Shown piece by piece: positions 22,493 through 35,900 of a stretch of 64,000 nucleotides of DNA. The stretch covers positions 1 through 64,000 of the forward strand of contig VCJN01002273.1 in the NCBI GenBank assembly GCA_006384855.1, written 5' to 3'. The position numbers and the translations under genes are program-made. Source of the stretch: Tetraselmis striata (lineage: Eukaryota > Chlorophyta > Chlorodendrophyceae > Chlorodendrales > Chlorodendraceae). The notes under the pieces were generated by a model. The model was not told the origin of the DNA. It made no database searches and worked only from the letters and a program-made list of their open reading frames with translations. Within the stretch, counting starts at the first letter, position 1. Each line of letters begins with the position of its first letter.

Positions 22493-24805
22493 TTACATCC
22501 CCAGGTTGGAGGGCTTGAAGACGTGTAACCCATCTTCCGCAGTTGCAGTAATGAGCCCAGGAATCTGCGTGTGCCAATGCATCTCCTTCACGTTTCTCTG
22601 ACCAGCGTGAACGAAGAGGAGCTGTGGAGGGATATCCGTAGGTGCCACAGCATTGCTGCCCAGTGCCTCCATGTCCGCGGCCATGGCCGCTTCTTCTTCG
22701 GGGTCGCGCTCCAATGCCAAATCCCAAACGATCGTCTGATTGTCAGCAGACGTGGTAGCAAGCATGGACGGTTCGTGTGGGCACCACTCCACACTCGTAA
22801 CTGGAGCTTGGTGGTGTTTGAAGTGGGCTACAAAGTCTGTGGCAGTGAAGTTCCGCAGGTCCCAAATTCTCAAGACGCCGTCATCTCCACCTGACGCGAG
22901 CATGTACGTGGTGCTGCGGTTCCACGAAACCACGTTGACGTCTGCATCATGAGCCTGCACCTTCAGCATCGGGCTGTTGCTCTGCCGCTTGTCCCAAACA
23001 AAGATGTGCTTGTCCACACTACTCGAAACGAATACATCTTCCTCTGTCGGGCTCCACTGGATATCTTCAACGCTGCCCTCGTGTGCATTGCAAGAGTTCG
23101 GCTGTGTGACCCACCCGCCACCGTCTTTCGGCTCCCAGATGCGAATTGCATTACCGCAATCACCAGTGGCCATCAAGCCTGCTCTGACAGGCGACCAGTC
23201 GACTGCGTACCCTTCGGTCTACGCCCCAACAACAGTACCAAAGTCAGATCACTTGCACCCCATCGTTTTGTCCTGCATTGCAAGTAAGGCCATGCATACC
23301 TTGTGTCCTTTCAATGTCTCCTTTGGTTGCACTTTGTAGATCGGAGTCTTCTTTCCCTTGGACCCGCCAGGACCCTCTTCATCAAGCTCCTTCAGCTGTG
23401 CAGCTACATCATACACCTGAGAGAAGGCAGTTCATTGACCATGGTGAAACGGCAGTCGTGCATGGCCACATGGATGCAACCCAGGACTGCTTTGACACTC
23501 TGGCAGGTGAGCGTGGACAAGCAGGTGTTCCTTGCCTGCACAGTGCCTCTTTCTGACCAAGTGGCAACCAGTGAAGGTTGTTGCGGCATGGCGCGAATAC
23601 GGTTGACGCTTCCAGGATGGGAAATTAGCCTATGATGCATGATGGGCGGCTGGTCATCCTCCTCGCCATCGCTATCACTCATCTCGTCGTCCTCAGCGCC
23701 CTCATCCTACGGACCACATGTTCAGCGAGTGAGGCACAGTCCCGTTGTGTGCGTATGTTGGTTCTTGTCTTGGCAAATGGAATGCCATTCACCTCCTGTG
23801 CCTTGTCACCATGGCGTCCTTGCCCCATCCTGTCAAGCTTTGCGATTACCATCGTCTGACCTCGCGCATTCGGCGCCTGGCATCACATCACACTGCCATG
23901 ATATGCCAGACAGTGGCCATTGGGCAACAGGACATGCAGGCACGCTTGCTGGCACTGTGTCACAGCTGGAGAGTGCACGCTATCTGCTCATACATATATA
24001 TGATCAGGGAGTACAGTAGGTAATCGTACAAGCATCAGCTCACCTGAGTTCCAGCGACCATGTACTGGGTGAGCGGGAACGTGGTACGTGGGGCACCCAT
24101 GTTGTCGCGTAGAATGTCAAAGCTCAGGCACGGCCACTCCAGCGCAAGCTGATGAAAGCACTGGTAGGAAGCCCGGTCGTACTCTAGCTCCTCTCCTTCC
24201 TCGATCGGGTCGCCAGGCTGCCAGACCTGAGGCTTATCGGTCGGCTCATCCACCTGCATGTCTGCTTTTGAGCTAGCCTGCAACCGCATGATGAAAAAAA
24301 AATGAGAAATACATGTATAATGCAGTGGGGCGAAAAAAAAGTCCCGGGGGAAAACACGCTGTAGAACACCAAGGGGGCGGCACCATGGCCCGCCCAGCCT
24401 GAGGGTAACCTGGTTAATAGCTATCTGCCCAATATTACCCCTCAGATACTATCTGTCACTGATATCCGCGCAGGGGTACGAGTATGGCGGCATGACGCAG
24501 ATATAGGCGGAGACGGGAGCGGGGGGCGTTGCAACCCTGTTTCTCCAGCCATGATTTGGCTTGATATCTGAGCTCCTTCTGAACTGCCCCCGCATGCGTC
24601 ACCCCGCTGCCCACAGCCCGGCGTCCTGCAACACCCGTGCCAAGAGGCCTGCACTAGTGGACATATTAAGATAAGCGAGGGGGCTGAGAAAATATCCCAA
24701 GCTGGGTGTATGACGTTAGCTGCAGTTTCGTCCGCTTTGTATTCATACCTGCGGCGGCCGTGCAGCCTTACTCTTGCTCTTAGCTTTCTTCTTCGGGTTG
24801 CGCAT
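22493..24805 (-). CDS. GRWD1: Glutamate-rich WD-repeat protein 1 (Rrb1 type)
   Basis: Six exons, all joined in phase 0: 24805-24749, 24277-24044, 23876-23793, 23706-23536, 23416-23300 and 23218-22493, giving 462 aa (human GRWD1 is 446). The N-terminus is basic (MRNPKKKAKSKSKAARPP). It is followed by the CAF1C-like H4-binding region (EYDRASYQCFHQLALEWPCL, LRDNMGAPRTTFPLTQYMVA) and the acidic run DEGAEDDEMSDSDGEEDD at 126-143. WD repeats (WSERGTVQVYDVAAQ, VDWSPVRAGLMATGD, IQWSPTEEDVFVSSSVDKHI, VVSWNRSTTYMLASGGDDG, VEWCPHEPSMLATTSADNQT) lead to the family ending HVFKPSNLGM. The protein is a nucleolar chaperone for ribosomal protein L3 and histones in ribosome assembly. The intron after GTVQ uses a GC donor (CAG|GCAAGG). 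The exon 3 borders are inferred. Confidence 0.95.
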
Positions 24806-25258
24806 CTTGCTGGAAACGAGCTCCAAGGACGAAAGTCTTGGCTATCACACCACCTGAAGTGGAACGTTACTGTGTGTTGGTCTGTGTGACGACACCCTCA
24901 GCTTTGTCGTGGAGGAAATGCTTTCGGCGGCGGCGACGGCGCCGATACCAGCACGACGACGGGCGCTACCTGTATGTACTTCGCCTGTACAGGTACAGGT
25001 ACCGGGTACGTAAGTGTCGGCGGCGGCGCCGGCGCGATGCGCCCGCGGGTACCTGTAGTCGCCGTCTCGCCGGCCATGCGCCCGCCGCCCGTGCGGATAT
25101 ATGGCGGCCTGAATGCTCGCTTTTTTTTTCCTCCCCTGTGACAGGGCTTGCAACAATGAAACCCTTGCAGCGTTTCTACGACGCCCGTTTAGGCAGCGGT
25201 ATTTAGTCACGGAAACCCCTCGGTACCGGTCATGGTGGGCGACGGTCTGGTCACATTG
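24806..25258. other. Intergenic, upstream of GRWD1
   Basis: It is rich in GTAC and GGTACC words (for example CCTGTACAGGTACAGGTACC near 24984-25005) and in CGGCGGCGGCGCCGG. It is the likely GRWD1 promoter side. No gene is seen. Confidence 0.4.
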
Positions 25259-25547
25259 AGAATTATAGAGGTTTGAATTGCACGGGGCTAAGTACGACGG
25301 GTGTTACCCGACGTTACAATTCCGCCATACGCGGCTAGTACGCTACTGCCGTGTGCCCATGTCCATCCCTCACCCCAATGTGACGCCCCGCGACGCGGCG
25401 GTGTCTCCACCTTCTGCCTTTGCGCTAGCTTCCAGCTAGCGCAACGGCATCGAGACTCTCGCAGTCTCGTAAGGTGACACACGATCTCACAACGACGGTC
25501 GACGCCAGCCGCTCGCCGCGACTGCAATAACGACAGCATGTCGTACT

Positions 25548-26469
25548 ATGGACAACACACGGTTGCCTGACGACATGTACAATTCGGAGGGGTGCGGTGG
25601 AGGCAACGCCGCGAGTTCGACGACTGACACCGCTAGCCTCACTGCGCTGGTGCAGCGGATGCTGCAGCGACTCGACGAGCTAGACTCCCGCGCGCACCTC
25701 TGCTGTTCAACAACCACCTCCGCAGAAACCTATTCCCGCGGCGCCAGCCGACGGCCTCGAGGGTGACGAGGAGGAGGAAGACCCTCCCCCCGGTTTCCCT
25801 GCAAAATCTCCAGGCCACGCGGCGTTCATCGACCCGCGCGACTGGATCGACTACCTGCCGCGGGCATACGCCGAGTCTATGCCCTTTGTAGGACTCACCA
25901 ACCCCGGGCTGTGGAACCCACGCAACGGCGAGTGGGACCGCTACCTCACCGACGAGAAGAAGCACGCGACGCGCGACGAGTATCGCCACCTAATGCCGTG
26001 CTATGGAGTCTTTACCGCCGCCGCGAACGCGGCGCTCACGGACGCTGTGGCAACGCTTCGCGCGAAAAATGCCACCGTTCGCGACACCGCGGACGCCAAC
26101 GACCTACTCGACTCCGCGATCCGCACGATCGCGACGTGCGGGCATGCTGCTGAAGAAGGCGCTTACCGGCGAGGAGCGAGTCGCCGAGCGCCTCGTCTAC
26201 TCCCGCTTGTTCGACACCACCGCCGCCGAGCGCTCCACCAGGCGGCCAAGGCGCAGCCCGCCGAGCAGTTCAAGGGCAGCGGCAGCGGAGGGAGCGGAGG
26301 CGGCAGCGGCAACATCCGCATCAAGGAGCAAGAGCGTGCAGAATACGCAGACCGCGCCACAAAGGAGAAGGCGGACAAAAACAAGGACAAAGACAAGATC
26401 AATGGCAAGCCTCACCCCGGCAACCCTGCGAGGAAGACTACTACCCCACAGACCGAGGAGCAAAACTGA
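25548..26469 (+). pseudogene. Gag-like region of the DIRS-like element
   Basis: Blocks such as AAFIDPRDWIDYLPRAYAES and MPCYGVFTAAANAALTDAVA are shared, with substitutions, by the element at 55.2-55.9 kb. The C-terminal part is Gly/Ser then Lys-rich. It is part of a broken element. Confidence 0.7.
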
Positions 26470-26559
26470 CGGTGTGCCCCGCCGTTCCGATTCATGCTAC
26501 CCAAGTTCAAGCTACATGCGACACCGCGTGCGGCGGCAATAATGGCGGCAATGGCAAGA

Positions 26560-28200
26560 CATCGGGGCGAACGATCAAGTCCTACGGTGGATCCAGGAGG
26601 GCGTCCGGATCCCCTTCAAGCACAACCGCCCCCAACCCAACTTCCACAACGGCATCAGCATGCAGGACGCTACCCCAGCGCAGCTCGCCTTCCTCGAGGG
26701 CGAGCTTGCCCGCTTCGCGGAGTCCGGCGCGTGGGAGTTTGGCACCTGCCGCAAGTGGGTGTCAAAACTCTTTTTAGTACCAAAGCCCGGCGTCAACCAG
26801 TGGCGCTGCATCATCGACCTCCGCGTGCTCAACTCTTACGGTGTGCGCAAGCGGCTCAAGATGGAGACCCTACTGGGAGTGCGCCCCCTAACCAAAAAGG
26901 GAGACTACATGCTCTCCTTCGACCTCCAAGACATCTTCTATGCTCTAGGCATCGCAGAGGCGGACCGAGACTACTTCACCGTGGGCGTCCGAGGTCAACT
27001 CTACAGGCTCGCGGGTCTGCCAATGGGCTGGGGCCTCTCGCCCTATTAGTTTGTCACGCTCACCCAAGTATTCATCACCCACCTGCGGAAACCCGAGCCC
27101 GAGCCCCCCTCATCGTCTACGCAGCCCACACGGAGCAAGCGCTACCTCCGGCGGACCAGGTGGAGGGGGGGGCGCATCCTACCTTACGTGGACGACTTCC
27201 TCCTCTTCTCCGCATCGATGGAGCAGGCGCTCCACCTCCGTCAACGGCTCGCCAGCCTCCTCGACGCCGTGGGGCTGCAGCGGAACCCCACAAAGGGCTT
27301 TTGGGAGCTCTGCCAATTCGGCAGGCACTTGGGGGTGGACATCGACTCAGCGTCCGGCATGTTCTACGCACCGGCAGACAAGCTGAACCGGCTCTCCCGG
27401 CAGGCCACCCGGCTCACCGGCCGCGCCACGCGGAACGCCAGGTGGCTCCCAGTGTGCGAGCTGCAGTCACTGGCAGGGCAGGCGCAGTACCTCTTTCTGG
27501 CGATCCCGGCCGCAAGATTCTTCCTGCGGGAGCTCCACTCCGTGGTCGGCGACCTGTGGGGCGGGCGCGTCCGGATGACGCCAAAGCTCCGCCGCGACCT
27601 ATAGTGGTGGACATCGGTGCCCAGTCAGTCCAACGGCAAGCCCATCCACCGCCCGGTGGAGACGGCTTATCTGCACACCGAGAGCTCACCGAGAGCTACG
27701 GGTGGGGCGGGGTGTTGAACGGCATGCTGGAGGGGCGGGGATTCTGGAGCTCGGCGGACGAGCGCCAGCACATCACTTGGAAGGAGCTCAAAGCGGTCCG
27801 ACTTGCCGTGGAAAGCTTCCTCCCCCACCTCGCCGGGCGCAACGTCCTCATGCACGAGGACAACCAGGCGGTATGTCACGTTCTGTCGGGCCTAGCCTCA
27901 CGCTCTCCCGAGATGATGCCCGAGCTGCGACGACTATGGTGCTTGTTGGACTCGCACGGCATCCACCTGCGCGCGCGGTACATTCGCTCGGCAGCGAATA
28001 TCTGGGCGGACCGTCTCAGCCGGCACCTCGACAGCGACGATTGACAACTCGACCCCCTCTTGTTCGTGGAACTAAAGAGCCGGTTTGGCCCTCATTCCAT
28101 CGACCGCTTCGCGTCCGTCCTCAACACCCGGCTCCCCCGCTACAACGCGGCGTGGTTGGACCCTACGTGCGAGGCGGTAGACTCGTTGCACCTGCCGGAT
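26560..28200 (+). pseudogene. Reverse transcriptase-RNase H region of the DIRS-like element
   Basis: Reverse transcriptase motifs are readable: WRCIIDLRVLNSYG, FDLQDIFYALGI, YRLAGLPMGWGLSPY and the catalytic YVDD with FLLFSASMEQAL. RNase H follows (ITWKELKAVRLAVESFLPHL, HEDNQAVCHVLSG, IRSAANIWADRLSR). Then comes the DRFAS...YNAAWLDP segment that often follows RNase H in DIRS-type elements. The coding region is broken in about three places. Confidence 0.85.
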
Positions 28201-28725
28201 GCGGATTGGCGCCGCGAAAACAACTGGTGCTAGTACGCACCCTGGCCCCTGCTACCCGACCTCGTGCAGAAGCTGCAGCGGATGGAGTGGCGCGGCGGCG
28301 ACTGTCGTCGCCCCGCGATGGGAGGGCAAGGCGTGGCACCAGGCACTCACCGAGATGGCAGTGGAGGAGCTCACGGTGGCGCCGCGCGCCGGTTTGTTCC
28401 GGCCGGGACGGCGGGACGGGCGAGGTATGATCGGCAGGCCACACCGGCCCGTGACTGTATTCCGTGTACCCTTCCGGCCTGGGTCTACCTGCGCCGAGGG
28501 GCCGTAAGTGCTACGCTATCCATGTTTCGTCCGGGCAACGGCCACCAACTACCGGTTGTACGTGCGGCACCAGTACGAACTGCAGCGGTGAAGTACCGCG
28601 TCGAGGTCGCGAGCTGTACGACACCATGGGCTGATTCGATGCGCCCGTACATGACACGGGTTCTAGGGTCTGACACCCTTGGCGTCCAAACCATGGAGCT
28701 CCTATCAGCTCCGTGGGCGCCATAA

Positions 28726-29960
28726 TGACACACGCACACTGAGCACTGCATGACACGCGGGGCAAAAACTGAGCAGCAAAAACAATGTACGGAATAAAAC
28801 AAAACCGGCGACGTGACATCGGAAAGAACGAGGGAGGGTGGGAATTCGGCTCATACAGAGCCACATGATGATTGTGCTGCTCGACAATGGCGAGAGCAGA
28901 ACAGTCGGCACGACTTTAAAATCCTTAGTAGCCGAGCCTAACGGTACCATACCACCGGTGCCGGTACTGGCACGTGCACCGGCACCGGCAGACCGGCAGT
29001 ACAGGTATCGGCACCGGCGGTGCTGGTTTGGATACTACAAAAGCGCAAGTAACAAGAAACTACTGCTAAGCACCCGTACAACGTTACGGTACTACTGGGC
29101 GTTGCCCAACCCAGGAATAGCGGAATTTCAGCGGACAAGCGCGCAGAAACCCGACAGATTTTTTAGTTCGGGCTTTCTATTGGTTGACGAAACGAATAGT
29201 TCGCGATTTTGCGTTTTCAATTCGTCTAGTATTTATTATCATGTAGCGGTAAACCGGCGACAACTTAAATATGCTCGGAATTCCAAAAAGGATGCTGCGC
29301 ATCGGCGTCGAGCTGCGACGCGATCGGCCGCACTCATATATGCTCATGTCAGGATTCTAGGCCTGACTCGTCCCCAGCCTGCCGCTTCTGGTGGCCACAG
29401 TGGCCATGGCTTGACCAGCTCGTGACCGAGTACCGGTAATATCTCCTCGGCCTGCTGCCATAGCGTGCAGTTGGGTATCCCCTGTCGCTGTCTTGCAAAA
29501 CACCGGCTCACAGTGTAAACTGCTTTGTGCGAGTCCAGGTTGACGAGTGACTGGGTAGCACGATGCCATCTGTCCAGAAACCGTTTGAAGCCGTTCATGG
29601 GGAGGGTTCAGGGCAGGAGGACGACGCTGGAACAGAAGATGGCGAACCTGGGCAAATTTTCGATACCGAGGCTTCTGCTTGCCTGACTCCACAAAGCCAT
29701 CGAGTGACTGAGAGAAGTGTAAGCTTGCAGCCTCAGATGTGCGTGCACATGTCACACGAGATACTATCCTCACTCAAGTTAGCAGTGTCCACTTGCTGTA
29801 CAGTACCTGTACCCGTAAACGGCATGCATCAGCTACCGCCCCTCTAGCAACTGCTCGGCGATGACTCTATCGCCGCTTGTGCTGCACGATCCTGGTGGTG
29901 TGTGCTAATGAAGATGGGTTGTGTCCGTCCGGGGGATGGACACAACTCATCTTTACTAAG
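28726..29960. other. Intergenic, upstream of the SMP-C2 gene
   Basis: It is GTAC/CCGGTGCCGG-rich at 28945-29010 and AT-richer at 29100-29340. The first exon of the SMP-C2 gene with its start codon probably lies here but could not be placed. Confidence 0.4.
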
Positions 29961-32900
29961 ATGTACACCCGTTTGATGCCTATGCTGGAAACGCACGTGC
30001 TGATTTTGGCGACTGGTGGCAGGTTTGGCGACCGATATTGGGGTGCATCTTGACCGGTGTGGCCACCAGCGTTCTGCTGTGGTTCAAGCCGCGAGCCCTG
30101 AGGCATGGGACCTTCATGGGACTGTCGGCTGGAATGGCATGTGGATTTTATGCCCATAATCACTACATTCGTCACAGGCACGTGTTGTGCAAGCTGCTTG
30201 CTGTCTGCCATTCTGGCCTCCGCTAGGGGTACAATGACGCAGGCTGTTTGGTCTACAGCGCACCCTGTCTCTTCATCCTTGCTATGTATTCGCAATGCAG
30301 GCATCGCAAACAGACTCTTCAGTATCTATTGTCGACAGAATGGTATGACTGGCTGGATTCGAAGCCATTTTACAAGAAGCATTTGAATGACTCCGCCTAC
30401 TGGGCGCGAGAAATGTCTCGCGAGTCCATGCGCTGGATGAACCGCATGATCAAGACAATGTGGCCTTTCTATAACCAGGTGGGAATTGCAGCATGTGGGA
30501 GATACCGGCAACAAACCCACATGCCGGACCTGCATTTTCCAAACCAACTATGCTTTGTGTGCTGGCGATGCATGGTATTATCATTAGAAGCCCATATAAA
30601 ACCCATGCTGACATATGCTGTGTTTCATGATGGCAGGCGATATGTGACACTGTGATATCCAGTCTTGAGCCTGTACTCGATGCATACAAGCCTTCCTGGA
30701 TGCGTGGTATATATTTCCGGGCCTGCACTCTTGGCGACAATCCTTTTGAAATATACGGGATGACAATGGTAAAACAGCATGATGGCACCCCCATCCATGA
30801 TGCCATCGAGTTTGAGACAGACGTGAGGTGCTTATCCCCAACTCACCCCTTCTCAACCTGAGCGCATAGCGCACCGGCAGACCTGCACCTGAATCCGTAC
30901 ACATGTTGCACTGCTATTATACCCACAGTCACTCTGCAGTCCAGCAGGTATTAACAGTAAATATGCTGAGTCATCAGATGGAATGGCGATGTCAACATAA
31001 AACTGGCGGTCAATGCACTTGCTTCTGCCAAGCTATGCCAGGTGTGTGTCATGTGCCACGGGCTCTGCGGGCTTTTTCGGCTGTGAGCGAGTGTGCGCTT
31101 GATCCTGCCACCTGCGATTGATGGACGTCTCGTGCGTGCTGGGCATGGCGTGGCAGATCAAAGTGAAGGATGTGTTTCTTGTGGGCCGAGTGAGAGTGCT
31201 TATGACACCACTCATTCCGATGATACCATGCTTTGGGAGCATATCTGTGTCATTTGTCGAGCCACCTACTTTGGACTTCAACCTCGTCCTCACGTTTGGA
31301 CCCCCCCCCCCCCCCCCCCCCCCCCGGCCCCTGGGGCTATCCCCCACAAGCATTCAGCGTCCCGTGTCTATGAACCGCACTTTCTGCTCCTATTGATGAT
31401 CTGGTGGATGCCTGCAGCCGCGTTGCCCTGTCGAGCTTTTGACGTTTGCCTCTTAGCTTTTGAATTGATGTTGAGAAAGTCAATATGCTGCTGCAGAGGG
31501 GCACTCGCATTCGCGGACCCTATCGAGCGCTGGCTCAAGCCCATGATCAATGATTTTGTGCAGAACACATACGTCTGGCCTAAGCGGATGGTGGGTCTGC
31601 CCTTTGATCACATCAACCTGCGCCTCTTCACCTGCCATCAATCTTGGCACGCAGCAGCAGGGAGAACTGAGGCTTGTGGTTCTGCAGGTGACCCCCATGT
31701 TCCCGGAAACAGTAATTCCCAAGCGCAAAATATATCCGCAAGTCCGAGGCATACTGTCAGTCAGCATCATTGAGGCGCGATCTCTTCCCTCTGGAGACAT
31801 TATCGGGAAAGCTGATCCGTTTGTGAAGGCCCACACCGTGCCATTGCGTCAATACCAGACCAGAGTGCTCTCCAGTACATCGGACCCAGTGTGGAATGAG
31901 GAGACCCATTTCAGGATTATGGAGGTAACAAGGCATAGATAGCTATCTCGTGCATCACTCTCCGTGTTGCATCAATGCTATCCACACCTTATCCAAGTAC
32001 CCACTCCACGCAAATGCATTCCCGACTGCACTGCACAGGTATCACAGTACCTTTACATCGAAGTCTGCGACCAAGATTGGCGGGGCTTGTATTCCAACGA
32101 ACAACCTATCTGCAGAGTCAGGTACACCTGCACATTTTGCCTGCAATATTCCTATGGACACTCCCTGCCCGCTACGCTGTGGTTGTGACGCTGTATATTC
32201 TATGAGATTCTGCCCATCTGGTGGACAGGGTGGGGCCACTGTCCACTATTCCCGGGCTGATCAGCAATGGTGAAACGATTGATGACTGGTTTGATCTTGG
32301 CACGGATACATGGACATCTCACCAGGTGATCACCATGCCACACTGTGATTATTGCAAGCCATTGCAATCATGGAAAGCTCATTGCCTTGTGTGCACTCAG
32401 TATTTGGCGATTGGTAAGACTGGGCTTGCTGTGGCGTGCTGTTTGCAGGATGATGGAACCCGAGGGCCCGGCACGGGTGCGGGCCAGATCCGGCTAAGGC
32501 TTGCCTACACAGGTGTTGACCATCTGAGGCGCACACATTCCCGCGGAATAGTGTCGCGGCAGGGATGCGATGACAACAAGGTGGGAATCACATGAACTCA
32601 TTTAAATCCTTCCATGCAGAGGTTGGTAAAGTATGCGACACTATTGGGGAGTGAATTCAGCATCCGAGCATGCCGTGCTCCTCAGTCTCCTGTCCACCTC
32701 TGGGGCTCGGAATCTGTACCTATGGAATCAAAAGTCCCCTCAGATTGGTTTTGTAGTTGACCAACACGTGTTGATGCGCATGACTCAACCGTGCAGAGCC
32801 AGGAAGGGATATTATTTGGACAGCTCTTGAGGGCAGTCAACATTGGCGAGGTATGTACACTCTCGCCATCTGTCGCTGAATGTTACATTCGCGTTCCAGC

Positions 32901-35900
32901 CAATCACTATGTATCGTGATGTGGTTGGCAGCTTGCGATTTGACGGAGTCTTGAACCCATCCCAGGGAAAGTTCATGGTCAAGGTACACTGCACAGGGTC
33001 GCACACCAGGTTCCAGTCTCGAGAGCAAGCATCCGTGCTAGCCGACACAGAAGACAACGAGAGCAACACCCTTTCCGAGAAGTCTTCAAGTGCTGTGATG
33101 TCTAAAGTTGCATTTTTGGAAAGCTTCAGTTTCTTCAATGTTGAGGTGCTGTTGTGTGCCAAGGCATCCCATTGCAGCGATGAACCACAGTGAGAACATG
33201 CAGTGAGTAAGATGCATGCATACTTGTTTCCTCATGTGTGACTGCTGACGCTACCATGCCCCATTGCATATGATAGGCGAAGCAGACGCTGTGCGTGGAG
33301 GTACTGAAACAGTGTGGTAGAAATTACAAGAGCTTTGCATGGGTGGACGTCCCCCTTGCACTGGTGGCTGACCCTAAGCAGGAGTGCCGGCTTGAGGGGT
33401 TGTTTTCCCTGGAAGGAATGCCATCCGTACGAAAGCCAAGCCCTTCCATCAGCAAACCTGCTGCCGCTGGATAGGCCAGGCATCGTGCTTGTCTGAAGGG
33501 ATACTGTGATTTGGCAGACTCGACTGATATATTTGTTGATATTGGGTGTGTTCCCTCGGCTTGTTTGCGCCAGTCTCATGAATTCCTCAACGTCTCAATG
33601 GAGATGGAGTTTGATTGGGTCCCCTTGGATGGGAAGCCCATCCCAAACATGGACTACTTTCTCCATGTGACCCCCCCCCCCCTTCCATCACACAGACACA
33701 CACACACAGACACACACACACAGACACACACACACACAGACACACACAGACACACACACACACACACACACACGCGCGCGCGCGCCCTTTCACATTTGTT
33801 TACGTCCACCTCTGTCCTCCTGTGTCTCCAGACGTAAACAAAGTGATGTCTCTCACTGCCTGCATCACGCGTGTCCAGGATCTTGGAACTCTGCACGTGC
33901 GTCTGTGCAATGCCCGAGGCCTACCCAAAACGGATGTCATTGGCTCTATTGATCCATTTGTGGAGTTCACGGTAACAGCCAACTTGAGAGCAATCAATGT
34001 ATTGCCTACACGGTACACAAGAGGTCATTGTACTTGGCTCTTTCGTGCCTTTGAGCCTAGGCTAAGGGTCCATCTGAAGTCGAAAAGTGTCTAGTCGGGG
34101 GCGTCCTCACTCTATTGTCTAAAACACACTTTTGAATGGTCAGATTGGCTCCCGGAAGAAGCATGTTTCCAGTGTTCAGAAGCGGAACCGTAGCCCAGAG
34201 TGGATGGAACAGTTCAAGTTCCAGCGCGTTGATCGGAGCAGCAGCTTGCTGGTGACCGTGCAAGACTACAGCTCCATGACCAGCGGCTACAAAAAGTCCA
34301 AGTTTGTGGGCGACGTGTGCATCCCCATCTCTGCGCTGCTACGCAGCTCTAACCGCATCTCGGGGACTTGGAAACTGCAGAGTGCAAAGAAGGGATCGAT
34401 TTGCATGGACCTGGCCTGGGAGCCCTACGCTAGTGAGATGCAAGCATTCTTGCAGACTCCAGAATACGAGTACGTCCTCGCGCCATTTGCGCATGCCCTC
34501 TTGTTGCGCCGTCATTCCTCCGCTCTCTACGCACAGCGACCTCAGTACTTGCTGTGCCACTTGTCTATGATGATGCGCGCAGAGACACCGCTCCTGCGTC
34601 GGCTGCTCTGTGGCCGCACCCGCCGGTGGAAGACATGGTGCCTCCATTTGCGTTCAGCAACCAGCGGTGGGATGTCGAAGCTCGTCTCATATCTGCAGAC
34701 ATTGCTGAACTGCGTGGAGAAGACGCTACGCACTTGCACTGCTATCTTCATCTGAAGGACACAGAGCACAAGTCACAAGCAAGGCCTCTGCAAGACCTGC
34801 TCTGGGACGAAACCTTCAGGTGCGCAGAGTAGTCAATGCTGCTTGTTAACTCTTCATGTATGGTGGATGCTTCCATGATCTAAGCAGTCTGTGATGCTTC
34901 ACTGTCTGATGGTACATGGGCCCAGGTGGCAAGCCGTTCAGTGCGGAGACACACTTGACGTGACAGTCATGGCTGGATCGGAGCCGCTTGGTATCTGCAG
35001 CATTGAGCTGCACGAGCTGGAAGTCGACGAAATCAAAGAGTTTGAATGCGTCATAGATGACATTGTACCCCCCCCCCCCCCCCCCCTGCGCCTTTCTCCC
35101 TTTTGGCCCTTACAAGGTACCAACCCTCATACACACACACACATATATACACATCCACACACAGGCAACGTCTCTGGCAGATTCGAATCACCCATCACTC
35201 ACATTCTATTTGGGCACAGGGGCCTAATCCACACCGCCAGTGGAACCTCTCAAACACTCCGCGGAGAGTGTGAGGTCCCCCGGCGGTGGTTGTGCTGCCA
35301 GAAGTCAATTTTGTCGGCGCTTTGATTCGAATGTGCGGCCACCCTGGTTTTGCTGCAGGGTACGTTGAAGCTGGCAATGCGGGTCGAACATGCTGCAGCA
35401 GATGGCGGTGTGGGAAGCTTCAGCAACATCGGCGCTTGCCTCAACATCACGCTCAAAGAACTGCGCAATCTGGTTGCCAAGGACGTCAGTGGCTACAGTG
35501 ATCCGTACTGTCGGCTGAAGATAGGCGATCAGACATTCAAGTCGACCACCAAGTTCAACACCCTGGATGCTGTGTACGGGGAGCATTTCCAGTTTCTTGA
35601 TGTCAAACCAGATCAGGTGCAGTACCAGCGCCCATCAAGGCACCACCAACCCACCGCACATGTTCAGGGACTGCGAACTGCTTTGTACTCTCTTAGGAGG
35701 CACTTCCGCAGCTGTGCCTCAGGTGTGATGTGGGGCATAGCGGATGTGCGACGTTTGGAGATTCCCTTGAAAGTCCGCGTTTGGCCGCATGTGTCGCAGA
35801 TACTGGAGGTTTGGGTGTACGACTACGACAGAGTCGGATCAGATGAACATCTCGGCCATGTTGAAATTCCTCTCCTTGGCATAAAGTCTGCACCTGGGAG

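Larger units (their letters stand above)
25259..28725 (+). mobile_element. DIRS-like (tyrosine-recombinase) retroelement, 3'-truncated and broken
   Basis: From the left a terminal segment (25259-about 25300, ATTATAGAGGTTTGAATT...) matches the start of the direct terminal repeats of the 52-56 kb element. Then come a Gag-like frame, reverse transcriptase, RNase H, the post-RNase H segment DRFASVLNTRLPRYNAAWLD and a linker that in the sister copy leads into the recombinase. The element stops before its recombinase and has no recognisable right terminus. It carries several coding breaks. High GC and moderate divergence from the sister copy suggest an old but not ancient insertion. Confidence 0.8.

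Noticed and set aside
35120-35165. CACACACACATATATACACA stretch as a regulatory element
   Set aside because: It lies in an intron of the SMP-C2 gene and is a simple microsatellite.
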